Shown in pieces: positions 49,659-58,205 of a stretch of DNA of 64,000 nucleotides. A program made the translations under genes and the position numbers. Position 1 is the stretch's first letter. Each line of letters opens with the position of its first letter. Source of the stretch: an uncultured Dorea sp. (GTDB lineage: Bacteria; Bacillota; Clostridia; Lachnospirales; Lachnospiraceae); assembly GCF_934294775.1 (NCBI RefSeq), contig NZ_CAKRAH010000004.1:35696-99695 (forward strand). Direction: 5' to 3'. A model generated the notes under the pieces. It ran no database searches. It was not told the DNA's origin and saw nothing but the letters and a program-made list of their open reading frames with translations.

Positions 49659-51035
49659 TTATTTTGCCAGCCGGTAAATTGCCTCAAGATAAATTTTCAT
49701 CCATACATCTAATTTGTCAAGTTCCACATATTCATTCGTCTGATGCATAAGATCTGGCTGATCTGGAAGCAACGCTCCGAATGCTACACAATTCTTCACC
49801 GCTCTTGCATAAGAACACGTTCCTTCCGCACGTGCTTCCGCTGATGTATCCCCAGTAATTTCCCGATATACATCCATCAAAGTCTGTACAAGAAACGAAT
49901 CTTTCGGTACATAATTAGCTTTTGTAATGTCTAATAGCTCAAATCTGAACCTGCTTCCTTTCAATTTTTCTTCCAGCCGTTTCTGCACATCTTCACAGCT
50001 ATATTCAACCGGAACCCTGTTATCAATAGAAAATATTACCTGGTTATGTTTCACTTCCACCTTACCCACATTGAAACTCAGTTTTCCGGAAAAGCTATCC
50101 TCCACATTGATTCCTAGTCTTTCTCCTGATGTATCAAAGCCAATATGTTCCATATAAAATTTTGCAATTTCTGCCAGTTCTCCCTGAATATCTAGTTCTG
50201 AAACAGCATACATAACTCCTGTAATCGCATTAATACCTTTTGCAACATTGACTGCATGCGCAGCAAATCCTTCTGCCTCCAGCCTAATACCATTCTCTTC
50301 TTTTTCTGTCCTAAAACGACACTTTGTTTTTTCTTCCCATAAATGTAAATTTTTCTTTATTTCATCTTCCAAAGCGTCCGGTACGACTGCATATGCACGA
50401 TCTGCAACAGAGTTTATTACTATTCCTCCGGATAATACAATTTTTTCTTTAATATCTGTAACCAACTGATAATGAAAAACACCTTTTTCTGCATATATAA
50501 CAGGAAATGAAGCATCTGGTGTAAAGGACATCTCCGGTGCTTTCATCTTCTTTTGATTGAAGTAATAATCCATACAACGCCAGTCTGTTTCTTCATTTGC
50601 TCCTATAATAAACCGGATCTTTTTGCTAAGCGGAAGGTTCATCTCTTTTAAGATTTTCACTGCATGAAGGCAAGCTACCATCGGACCCTTATCATCCAAA
50701 ACACCCCTGCCATATATTTTTCCATCTTTCACTTCCGGCTCAAATGGATCCACCAGCCATTCCCCGCTACACGGAACCACGTCTACATGTCCTAAAATTC
50801 CTAATGTCTCTTCTCCGTCTCCATATTCTGCATGTCCTGCATAATTATCAAAATTTTCTACCTTTAACCCCATTTCTTCTGCCATATCCAGAAAACACTG
50901 CAGTGCCTTTGCCGGTCCTTCTCCAAATGGCTTTCCCACTTCTGCTTCAGCTTCTACACTATTCATCGATGTCAAAGTAATTATATCTTTTATCAAATTT
51001 TTTTTATCTGCTTGTATTTGTTTTTCAAAATTCAT
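49659..51035 (-). CDS. M20 dipeptidase, PepV/Sapep-like
   Basis: The 458 residues form a two-zinc (or manganese) M20 peptidase that cleaves dipeptides in the cytoplasm. Metal and catalytic motifs are LGHVDVVPCSGEW, GRGVLDDKGPMVACL, FIIGANEETDWRCMDYY (general base Glu-Glu) and CSYARAV with the final His in MHQTNEY. Length and pattern match Sapep/PepV proteins. The gene lies 40 bases after the YfcC-type carrier, suggesting that the carrier brings in or exchanges the peptide or its amino acid products. Confidence 0.92.
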   Translation of the reverse strand: MNFEKQIQADKKNLIKDIITLTSMNSVEAEAEVGKPFGEGPAKALQCFLDMAEEMGLKVENFDNYAGHAEYGDGEETLGILGHVDVVPCSGEWLVDPFEPEVKDGKIYGRGVLDDKGPMVACLHAVKILKEMNLPLSKKIRFIIGANEETDWRCMDYYFNQKKMKAPEMSFTPDASFPVIYAEKGVFHYQLVTDIKEKIVLSGGIVINSVADRAYAVVPDALEDEIKKNLHLWEEKTKCRFRTEKEENGIRLEAEGFAAHAVNVAKGINAITGVMYAVSELDIQGELAEIAKFYMEHIGFDTSGERLGINVEDSFSGKLSFNVGKVEVKHNQVIFSIDNRVPVEYSCEDVQKRLEEKLKGSRFRFELLDITKANYVPKDSFLVQTLMDVYREITGDTSAEARAEGTCSYARAVKNCVAFGALLPDQPDLMHQTNEYVELDKLDVWMKIYLEAIYRLAK

Positions 51036-51074
51036 TCAACTACTCCTCCTCTGCCTTAAATCATACTTTCTTGC

Positions 51075-52574
51075 TTAAACATATATCTGAATAATCAACA
51101 TAACTGCACTAAACCCAGCCATAATTCCCATCAATGGCATGATAAATTTCAGCCATTTATCATATGTAACATCTACCATTGCCAACGATGCAAGTATCAA
51201 TCCCGTTGGGGTTATAAATGATATTAATCCCAGTCCATACGCATAAGCCGAAACAATTGCCGCCCTTGAAACTCCTACCGTATCAGCAAGCGGTGCCATA
51301 ATCGGAATTGATAAAACCGCAAGTCCCGATGAAGAAGAAATAAAAAATCCCAATACCAGAAATACAAGCATCATCAATATGATAAATACAATGGCATTCA
51401 TTCCACTGATTGCACCGGAGAAAAATTCAAGCATCGTATCTGATATCATTCCATCTTCCAGAATAATATTAATTCCACGTGCAACACCTACAACCAAAGC
51501 AACTACCATAAGATCAGCTGCACCTCCAATGAACTGCTCCATAAAATTCTTTTCGCCAATTCCAGATGTAAATGCAAGTACTACCGCACACGCTAAGAAT
51601 AGTGCAGTCATACTGTCAAACCACCAACTCTTTGCAACCAGTCCCCATACCAGTATTGCAAACGAAATTCCAAAAACCACAAGCGACAGCTTCATCTTTA
51701 TCGTAAATACCGGAACTTCTCCCTGATGTCCAAATTTTTTCATATGATAATCATATTGATCGTAACAAATAGATTTTGTCGGGTCTTTCTTAACTTTTTT
51801 TGCATAACACAAAATATAAACCAGGGAAATAACCGTTCCTATTACTAATGCAATGCCACGGATTGCCATTCCATCGGCCAGACTGATCCCCGCTGCATTT
51901 GTCGCATTTCCCATGGAAAACGGATTAATTGTAGGAAACATCGTTCCTATCGATGATCCAACGTAAATTGCTGCAATACATACCATAACATCATATCCTG
52001 CTGCCAAAAACACCGGTACCAGTATCGGATATAATGCTATCGTTTCTTCCGCAAGTCCAAAGGTTGTTCCTCCCGCAGCTATAATTACTGAAATCAATAT
52101 AATCAAAATATATTCTTTTCCTTTTGTTACTTTTGACAGTGCAGCTATCGCAGCATTAAAAGCCCCCATATAATTTAATACTCCGATACATCCCCCAAGT
52201 ATAAATACAAACAGAATAATATCAATCGTATCATATACACCTTTGATTGCCGCCAGAAGGATATTTACCACTCCTTGTGGAGACTGTTTTACCTGTGCGT
52301 AAGTGTTCGGAACTGCAATTGGCTTACTGATACTCTTATCCAAAAATTTATCCAGACTTCCAGTAACCCCTAACTGATCAAGTGTCTCTTGCGTCGGTTC
52401 CATTTCTGTAATTTTTCCTGTTGGTGACGTTATTTCGAATACCTTTTTCTCTGGTTGATAAATCAGCTTAGAATATAATCCTGCTGGAACAACCGATGTC
52501 AGTATTGCTGCAAAGATAAGAACTACAAACAGTACCGTAAGAGCCGTCGGAAAAGATATTTTTTTCTTTTTCAC
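51075..52574 (-). CDS. YfcC-family carrier (C4-dicarboxylate / amino acid type)
   Basis: This 499-residue carrier has about 12 membrane helices and the anaerobic carrier pattern of the YfcC/DcuC/ArcD-like superfamily: FVFILGGCIGVLNYMGAFNAAI, GGTTFGLAEETIALYPILVPVFLAAGYD and the FPTINPFSMGNATNAAGISLADG block. A hydrophilic loop at residues 40-100 follows helix 1. Members move dicarboxylates or basic amino acids; linkage with an M20 dipeptidase favours an amino acid or peptide product. It begins the two-gene unit and is divergent from an XRE regulator. Confidence 0.88.
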   Translation of the reverse strand: MKKKKISFPTALTVLFVVLIFAAILTSVVPAGLYSKLIYQPEKKVFEITSPTGKITEMEPTQETLDQLGVTGSLDKFLDKSISKPIAVPNTYAQVKQSPQGVVNILLAAIKGVYDTIDIILFVFILGGCIGVLNYMGAFNAAIAALSKVTKGKEYILIILISVIIAAGGTTFGLAEETIALYPILVPVFLAAGYDVMVCIAAIYVGSSIGTMFPTINPFSMGNATNAAGISLADGMAIRGIALVIGTVISLVYILCYAKKVKKDPTKSICYDQYDYHMKKFGHQGEVPVFTIKMKLSLVVFGISFAILVWGLVAKSWWFDSMTALFLACAVVLAFTSGIGEKNFMEQFIGGAADLMVVALVVGVARGINIILEDGMISDTMLEFFSGAISGMNAIVFIILMMLVFLVLGFFISSSSGLAVLSIPIMAPLADTVGVSRAAIVSAYAYGLGLISFITPTGLILASLAMVDVTYDKWLKFIMPLMGIMAGFSAVMLIIQIYV

Positions 52575-52649
52575 ATCTCACACCCCCTTTTTTTCATGTT
52601 TTTCATCTTCCATTTTTCAATCTTCATAAGCCGCCTCCTTCCTTTTTTG

Positions 52650-52745
52650 TAGGTTTATTTTATCTTTATAGGCATTCAAAAACAAAACGAGACTATTTTA
52701 TTGACATGAAAATTTTTCACATGTTATTATCAACATAATAAAATT
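52650..52745. promoter_or_regulatory. Divergent control region of yfcC unit and XRE gene
   Basis: On the minus strand TTGTTT and TAAAAT with 17-base spacing (about 52655-52690) drive the carrier. TTATTAT/ATAATAA (52724-52741) is a short perfect inverted repeat with a four-base centre and a possible operator for the divergent regulator. The region is very A+T-rich. Confidence 0.4.
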
Positions 52746-52827
52746 ACTCGAGATTTAATGACTTTATTAAGGAAACTCTAAAATTTTGTATCTGATTCAT
52801 TCGAATATTGATTTAAAGGAAAATTAT

Positions 52828-53520
52828 ATGAACATTAATGAAAAAGTCGGACGTAATATAAAAAAATACCGCATGGCATATAATCTAACACTTAAAGATC
52901 TCTCAAAAAGGCTTCACAAAAGTGTGTCAACCATCTCAAAATATGAAAACGGAATGATTTCTCTTGATATTTCAACACTGCTGGAAATGTCTCGTATTTT
53001 TCAAATATCACCTTTGATGATTATTGGTAACGAATCTCATAATACCAACGACTCAAATATACCAGCAACAAATATAATCAAAAATTATATGTATAGCTAC
53101 GATGGTTCTAAAAAGAAAATTATAAAAAGTATTATTGAAAGGCATGAAACTTCTTCGGATATCTGTCATGCCCTTCTTTTTAATGATGTTGCTGAATCCG
53201 AAAATCCTGGTACCTGCAACGGCTTCTACTCTGGTGAATTTGTAAAGGACGGTTTTCTTGGAACTTATATGCTCCACAATCAGATTTCAAAATCTGAACA
53301 CATCATTATTTCCTGTGTAAATAATCTGGTAAACCCTGGTCAGAAACTTGCTCTTGTTTCCGGACTTTCTAATTACACAATGCTTCCTGTTACATTTAAA
53401 GCTGTTATTTTAGATACAGAGATTTCCAATTTGGAAAAGATACAGCCTCTTTTATCTTTTTCAAAAGAAGATTTTAAACAAATGAAACAGACAAATACAT
53501 TAACGCTTCAAAATTTATGA
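52828..53520 (+). CDS. XRE-family transcription regulator
   Basis: About 230 residues. The N-terminal HTH_3 domain is clear (VGRNIKKYRMAYNLTLKDLSKRLHKSVSTISKYENG core, residues 5-60). A linker and a C-terminal domain of about 150 residues of unknown family follow (SDICHALLFNDVAESENPG, FVKDGFLGTYML), which may bind a ligand. The ATG before NINEKV is chosen as AAAGGAAAA precedes it. Divergence from the carrier-dipeptidase unit suggests it controls those genes. G+C is low. Confidence 0.85.
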   Translation: MNINEKVGRNIKKYRMAYNLTLKDLSKRLHKSVSTISKYENGMISLDISTLLEMSRIFQISPLMIIGNESHNTNDSNIPATNIIKNYMYSYDGSKKKIIKSIIERHETSSDICHALLFNDVAESENPGTCNGFYSGEFVKDGFLGTYMLHNQISKSEHIIISCVNNLVNPGQKLALVSGLSNYTMLPVTFKAVILDTEISNLEKIQPLLSFSKEDFKQMKQTNTLTLQNL

Positions 53521-53558
53521 ATATAACTAATATCCATAAGCGGATAAATATAAAAAAC

Positions 53559-53612
53559 GGGCGAAAGGCAGTAACTCTTAAAAGTGTTTTACTGTCTTTC
53601 GCCCATTTTTTA
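53559..53612. terminator. Bidirectional terminator
   Basis: GGGCGAAAGGCAGTA and TACTGTCTTTCGCCC pair with one mismatch round a 16-base loop, with T runs on both strands. It serves the XRE gene and the convergent hipA remnant. Confidence 0.9.
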
Positions 53613-53623
53613 CACTTATTCTC

Positions 53624-54330
53624 CTACAAATACATTCCCAGCATTTCCTTCACTGTATTTTCAATCATTTTCATAATTTCCACACATTTCTCTTTTGGAA
53701 ATAATCTCGTTTCACTCATTGTAATTCCGCACTGCTTTGCACAACATGAATAATCATATTCCATCTTTCCTGCATTTTCTCCATCTATATGTGCCGGAAA
53801 TTTTATAATCCATTGTTCATTATCTATTGTTGTCATAATCTTTGGTCGTGCCCCGCCACTTGTACCACCAAGATGATATAACTCATCCAGTTTATCCGAA
53901 TATTCCGTATTTAATATTTTCTGACATTGTACCGCTAATTCATCCAGATTTAATGAATTCTCAGCTTCTTTAAACTCTCTTTCCGGATAATAAGTAAGTG
54001 CCCCCATTCCGGATTTTCCAACGATTGCAAGACGGTCCAGCACTGTAATCTCATCTGCATTTATTTTGTGCGATCTTAATAGACGGTTCAATAATAACTT
54101 TCCCCAGTTATCCGGAAGATGTCTGCAAATACTCCAAACAACCCTTGAAAATAATCCTTTGTTGGAATATACACCTCTTCTTTTAATGGTAATGAAAATG
54201 GACTTATTGGAAAGCCATTTTCAATCCACTCTTTACTATATTGAAATGCTACCTTGTGTCTGGCTGTCACTGCAAGTGTTCCTACTAGCTTTTCATTGTA
54301 GAACACTTGTAATGAATTATCTCGTTTCAT
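53624..54330 (-). pseudogene. hipA: hipA toxin kinase, frameshifted and internally deleted
   Basis: The first frame (54088-54330) reads the HipA N-terminal subdomain: SLQVFYNEKLVGTLAV, AFQYSKEWIENGFPISPFSL, LFGVFAD. It then leaves the family pattern and stops. The next frame over the same bases gives HLPDNWGKLLLNRLLRSHK, the expected continuation, so one base is missing near 54119-54123. The second frame continues with VGKSGMGALTYYP and the glycine loop LGGTSGGARPK. After SETRLFP it jumps to a short helix and stops, lacking the catalytic and Mg-binding loops. Only about 240 of 400-440 residues remain. A functional split HipS/HipT reading is less likely because catalytic parts are missing. Confidence 0.85.
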
Positions 54331-54595
54331 TGATAACCTCCTGAATATCCTTATACGGAACCTCTGTGAACATATTTCTTATCTCATCTGCGCAATCTAA
54401 TGCCATTGCAATTTTAGTTAATGATAATAAAGATATCTTTCCTGTGGTTTCAAATCTTTTGATCGAACCATAGCTTACATTACACATCACTGCTAATTTT
54501 TCCTGTGAAATAGAACGTCTTTTTCTAATATTCCGTATTCTTTTCGCAAGTTTCTGATCTATTTCTTCTGCTGTTTCCCATACAAATTGTTTCAT
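54317..54595 (-). CDS. hipB: HipB-like antitoxin, XRE DNA-binding protein
   Basis: The 92 residues have an HTH_3 domain (LAKRIRNIRKRRSISQEKLAVMCNVSYGSIKRFETTGKISL core) and a short C-terminal tail. I use the ATG before KQFVWET, which has GAGAGG upstream; the longer frame would overlap the first operator. HipB proteins repress their own operon and neutralise HipA. It overlaps the hipA remnant by 14 bases. Intact hipB and operators beside a broken kinase suggest a residual autoregulator. Confidence 0.85.
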   Translation of the reverse strand: MKQFVWETAEEIDQKLAKRIRNIRKRRSISQEKLAVMCNVSYGSIKRFETTGKISLLSLTKIAMALDCADEIRNMFTEVPYKDIQEVINETR

Positions 54596-54608
54596 ATATA
54601 TACCTCTC

Positions 54609-54675
54609 ATTATAGATAATATTTTATCCATTTTACCGTTATTTTACACATTATAGATATTATATTATCTATAAT
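54609..54675. promoter_or_regulatory. HipB operators
   Basis: ATTATAGATAAT occurs at 54609-54620, and ATTATAGATA (54650-54659) with TATCTATAAT (54666-54675) forms a perfect inverted repeat with a six-base centre. The shared ATTATAGATA half-sites before hipB, about 40 bases apart, fit paired operator sites of a HipB dimer. Confidence 0.7.
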
Positions 54676-54817
54676 AATATCATTTTTCTTTTGTGATAAC
54701 AATGAAAAATAGCTATACAATACTCCTTTGTATTATATGTAATTTTCAAATTTTCCCACCTGCAAACAATAACTTTGTGCTATCATTAATTTCAGAAATT
54801 TTTGTAGAGGTAAATAT

Positions 54818-55819
54818 ATGAACAAAATACATAAATCTTATTACCACCTCCCAGGACTCTTCGAATTTTACGAATTGTACCGTATATTTCTTCCATTATT
54901 CCGGAAACACAGGGAGTACTTTTATGACTGGTGCGAGATTGGATCAATCTATGGTGCGCCTTCGGACTGTCTCTGGGGTGGTGGACGTACTTCGTTTGGA
55001 TATTCTGATCCTGAAGATGTGCTTGATCTGATGCAGGAATATGGTATCTCAGTGCGGTTAACATTCAGTAATTCGCTGTTGCGTGAGGAACACCTTTCAG
55101 ATAAAAAATGTAACGATCTTTGTAAAATGCTTGACTGCTCCCATTCCGCACAATCCGGCACTTCAAATATTTTGCGGAGCACACCTAAGTTCAAAAAATC
55201 ATTTACGGAATCTGCTGCTGAAAGCTTTTCAAACGCACACCATATACAAAACGGTTTGATCGTCCATTCAGATCTTTTATTAAACTATCTGATAGAAAAC
55301 TATCCTGATCTCTATCTTGTCTCTTCTACCACAAAAGTTCTGACAGATTTTCAGGACTTTCTAAATGAAGTAAAACGCGAAGAATTCCGCTATGTTGTAC
55401 CGGATTTCCGGTTAAATAAAATGTTTGATAAATTAGATCTGATGTCGCAACACCAGAAAGATAAAGTGGAATTTCTATGCAACGAATGCTGCTGGTTTGG
55501 TTGTAAGGACAGAAAAGCATGTTATGAATCCGTCAGCCGTAAAAATCTCGGATTCCCAACACCGGAATTTCACTGTGCTTCACCGGATGGAAACGAAGGC
55601 TACCGGTTTTCTAAGGCGATGGAGAATCCCGGATTCATCAGTGTTGATGCTATCCAGAACATTTATATGCCGATGGGATTTTCTAATTTTAAAATTGAGG
55701 GACGAGGACTTGGAAGTGCACTCATTCTCGAATTCCTGCTTTATTATATGACCAAGCCTGAATATCAGTTACGTGTCAGGGAAGAGATTTATCTTGATAA
55801 TATGCTGGATCTTTTCTAA
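54818..55819 (+). CDS. U32-peptidase-like Fe-S TIM-barrel protein, divergent
   Basis: The 333 residues look like a divergent U32 family member. FGYSDPEDVLDLMQEYGISVRLTFSN and DLLLNYLIENYPDLYLVSS are barrel strands with helices. The C-terminal part carries a cysteine cluster (Cys221, 224, 225, 229, 235) and Cys253, and ends with FKIEGRGL (291-298), a hallmark of U32 proteins. In RlhA, TrhP and UbiU/V such cysteines bind a 4Fe-4S cluster used for tRNA/rRNA or quinone hydroxylation. A polar stretch at 105-145 is unusual. It stands alone with a GAGG site; function unknown. Confidence 0.6.
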   Translation: MNKIHKSYYHLPGLFEFYELYRIFLPLFRKHREYFYDWCEIGSIYGAPSDCLWGGGRTSFGYSDPEDVLDLMQEYGISVRLTFSNSLLREEHLSDKKCNDLCKMLDCSHSAQSGTSNILRSTPKFKKSFTESAAESFSNAHHIQNGLIVHSDLLLNYLIENYPDLYLVSSTTKVLTDFQDFLNEVKREEFRYVVPDFRLNKMFDKLDLMSQHQKDKVEFLCNECCWFGCKDRKACYESVSRKNLGFPTPEFHCASPDGNEGYRFSKAMENPGFISVDAIQNIYMPMGFSNFKIEGRGLGSALILEFLLYYMTKPEYQLRVREEIYLDNMLDLF

Positions 55820-55830
55820 ATCAGGAACGT

Positions 55831-55914
55831 GAGCCGTGGGGACGGGATTTTCTGTCTTTTTCATTATCCCTTCCGGCTCAAAAGAGAGAACCTGCCGTCG
55901 GCAGGTTTTCTTAT
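55831..55914. repeat. GGGGACGG hairpin plus palindrome family 1 copy G
   Basis: GAGCCG...CGGCTC arms (55831-55879) enclose GGGGACGGGAT and ATCCCTTCC. Right after it, AGAGAGAACCTGCCGTCGGC and AGGTTTTCTTATA (55881-55914) make a nearly perfect family-1 palindrome. The pair lies between the convergent U32-like gene and the ribokinase remnant. Confidence 0.7.
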
Positions 55915-55917
55915 ATT

Positions 55918-56019
55918 CTAATCAATATTCATTCTTTCAACTTCTTCTTTTGACGGAATTGACGGAGCAGCTCCCGGTCTGGTAACTGCAATCGCTGATG
56001 CTTTCGCCGCAACACGCAT
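55918..56019 (-). pseudogene. Ribokinase/PfkB C-terminal remnant
   Basis: The frame reads MRVAAKASAIAVTRPGAAPS and then IPSKEEVERMNID before its stop. The AxxASAxxVTRxGAxPSIPxxEEV pattern is the C-terminal end of ribokinase and other PfkB sugar kinases. Everything upstream (about 270 residues with the nucleotide-binding and catalytic motifs) is absent; the frame runs directly into the stop of the metallo-hydrolase gene. It is a deletion remnant, probably from a lost pentose or nucleoside locus. Confidence 0.75.
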
Positions 56020-56022
56020 TTT

Positions 56023-56823
56023 CTATATCTCAAACGTCTCCAGATCATCCGGTACATACAGATTACCATGATAATACAGCTGACCTTCTTCCGTATACAA
56101 TTTCTTTCTCTCCGCCAGATGTGTCTCTTCTGTATGATACAACAACAGATTCGGCACACCAAGTTCTTCTGCCAGCTGACATGCTTCTTTCACCGTGCTG
56201 TGATGTTTTTCATAAGGCTTGAACTTATCCGCCTCACCGAACAGGCAGAAAGCCTCGTGAAGCAGCCAGTCACTGCCCTTTACATATTTATAATCCACTT
56301 CATTGTATGGCTCATCGCCTACACAGGTGAATTTCTTCCCACTCTTAAGCTGCATGCTGAATCCAAACTGTTTTGCCTTTGTCGAAGCAATGTCGAAGAA
56401 TGTTACCGGACATCCGAGGATGGTTCTGCTGTCTCCGTCTTTTACAACATCAAACTGGATTCTCTCACCCATATGCTTACAGACTTTCTGCTGGATCGTC
56501 ATATTGGCGATTGTCTGGATCTTCTCTGCAAGTTCCTCGTGGCAGTAAATGCGAAGGTCACCTTCATATTTTCCCTGATTCATTCTCTGCCCGATCATAC
56601 GTACCAGCCAGATAATTCCAAGTACATGGTCTACATGCTCATGTGTAACGAAGATGTCGTGAATATCATTCATATCAATTCCAGTATCTTTTAACACCTT
56701 CAGAATACGGTTTCCACCGCCTGCATCTACGAGAAAATGTTTTCCTTCATCGCTGATTGCATAGCAGGTATTGTAACATTCGCTTACGGTTGCATTTCCG
56801 GTTCCTAATATTGTTAATTTCAT
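56023..56823 (-). CDS. MBL-fold metallo-hydrolase, RNase Z-like
   Basis: The 266 residues carry metallo-beta-lactamase fold motifs: LGTGNATVSE, LVDAGGGN, THEHVDHVLG (His61, His63, Asp65, His66), a later Asp in CVGDEPYN and His in LLHEAF and HHSTVKEA. The overall pattern with a KxHHST segment resembles RNase Z/arylsulfatase-like enzymes. The HEHVDH motif uses Glu in the second place as in the classic HxHxDH. It is single-copy and monocistronic; the true substrate (tRNA 3' end or small ester) is uncertain. Confidence 0.88.
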   Translation of the reverse strand: MKLTILGTGNATVSECYNTCYAISDEGKHFLVDAGGGNRILKVLKDTGIDMNDIHDIFVTHEHVDHVLGIIWLVRMIGQRMNQGKYEGDLRIYCHEELAEKIQTIANMTIQQKVCKHMGERIQFDVVKDGDSRTILGCPVTFFDIASTKAKQFGFSMQLKSGKKFTCVGDEPYNEVDYKYVKGSDWLLHEAFCLFGEADKFKPYEKHHSTVKEACQLAEELGVPNLLLYHTEETHLAERKKLYTEEGQLYYHGNLYVPDDLETFEI

Positions 56824-57032
56824 ATGCTTTTCTCCATTTCATTTCTGGTTTTTGCACCGCTTTTTTTGTAGTACATCTATCAGCAGTATAGCATACTTTT
56901 TTCAGGAGGTTATGTACTGGATTTTGAAATAATATTCATTTTTTCTTTTTATAATATAAATGCGCTAAATATTTCATCTACAGGACCTGCCAATGGAAGC
57001 TAAACTACCGGCACTAAAACTAATCCCATTCT

Positions 57033-57842
57033 CTATATATTTTCCATCTCTCTGACAATCTCCCCAAAATCTATCTTACATTCCCCAGCATAGATTCCAA
57101 CCGGAACTTCCCCATCCATTCCGTAAATCGCCAGATCCATATTCTCACCAAAATCTTCTCCCAGATCATACACAATTACCTTCTGATTTTTCTCATCTAC
57201 GATCCAGTATTCCCTTACTCCCGCATCTACATATTTTTCCAGTTTCTTACCGAAATCCTTTTTTCTGGTGGATGGAGAGGTGACTTCTATAACCATATCC
57301 GGTGCCCCATAGATGCATTTTCCTGTATTCTTACTCTGGTCACATAAGATAAAAACATCCGGCTGTACCATCGTCTTATCATCTTTATCCAGCTGCACAT
57401 CAACCGGCGACATGAATACCTTACATTTCCCACCTTTATCTTTGATATATTTCCGCAAAGCCACCGCAATCTCAAAAGCAATCTCCTGATGCGTAACAGT
57501 CGGTGCGGCCATATCATACAAGACACCCTCGATCAATTCATATCTTTGGTCATCTGGCAGGGCATAGTAATCTTCCACTGTATATTCCCCCTGCTTTTTT
57601 ACTTGATATGCGCCCATAGCCTCTGCAACTTTATTTTCATCCGCTTCTATAAACACTTTTTCTAATTCGCGGATTTCGCTGTAAGTCAGCAGATCATGGA
57701 CTTCCTTTTGTCCAATCTCCTCTTTTTTGCAAAATATTTTTGCTATCAGTTCTATATCAATGCCTGATCTGTCAGCAATTTCTTCCAGTGTATAGCTTTT
57801 TTGTTCCTTTAGCTCTCTCATTTCGGTGATTGTCATAACCAT
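57033..57842 (-). CDS. Uma2-family PD-(D/E)XK nuclease with N-terminal HTH
   Basis: The 269 residues start with a helix-turn-helix-like segment (KSYTLEEIADRSGIDIELIAKIF, within residues 10-32) and continue into a Uma2/DUF820 nuclease: YYALPDDQRYELIEGVLYDMAAPTVTHQ (Glu at the metal site), VQPDVFILCD with the catalytic Asp, PDMVIEVTSPSTRKKDFGKKLEKYVDAGVREYWIVD with E-x-K-like residues. I start at the ATG preceded by GGAAGG; the longer frame adds 53 atypical residues. Uma2 proteins are abundant and mostly uncharacterised. No partner gene is visible, and a worn family-1 repeat half lies at 56981-57003. Confidence 0.85.
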   Translation of the reverse strand: MVMTITEMRELKEQKSYTLEEIADRSGIDIELIAKIFCKKEEIGQKEVHDLLTYSEIRELEKVFIEADENKVAEAMGAYQVKKQGEYTVEDYYALPDDQRYELIEGVLYDMAAPTVTHQEIAFEIAVALRKYIKDKGGKCKVFMSPVDVQLDKDDKTMVQPDVFILCDQSKNTGKCIYGAPDMVIEVTSPSTRKKDFGKKLEKYVDAGVREYWIVDEKNQKVIVYDLGEDFGENMDLAIYGMDGEVPVGIYAGECKIDFGEIVREMENI

Positions 57843-58140
57843 TGCACCTTCCGTTTCTAATTTTATATGTTTGAAATATTCCAGCGAGTTACCAGTTTGG
57901 GATAAAAATATCTGCTGCCAGCAGTCTTTCAGTCTAAGTTCAGGATGAAAATTTATGGTAAAAAGCGAATGCTTTTTCGAAGTAATTGCATTGTAGCACA
58001 TTTATTTCTTATATTCAATAATTAATATAATTAATTTTATTTTATATTTACGTATTTCTTCAAAATTATCTATTTTCAATCAAACCATAAAAGATGAATT
58101 TTTATCGTACTCTATACCCGCTTTCCCCGCATTTTTATAT

Positions 58141-58200
58141 AAAAAGCAAGCCAGTAGAGACAAGGAAAATCCTCTTTTCCCACTCCTACTGGCTCATTTT
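58141..58200 (-). terminator. Terminator after GH43 gene
   Basis: On the minus strand GAGCCAGTAG and CTACTGGCT form the outer stem, GGAAAA/TTTTCC a second inner pairing, and TGCTTTTT follows. It ends the glycan-use operon. The 58002-58140 stretch is A+T-rich with no recognised gene. Confidence 0.8.
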
Positions 58201-58205
58201 ACTAT

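Noticed and set aside
53624..54631. Functional tripartite HipB-HipS-HipT toxin system
   Set aside because: The split coincides with a one-base frameshift that restores continuous HipA homology, and the larger piece lacks the catalytic loops, so a broken hipA is the better reading.
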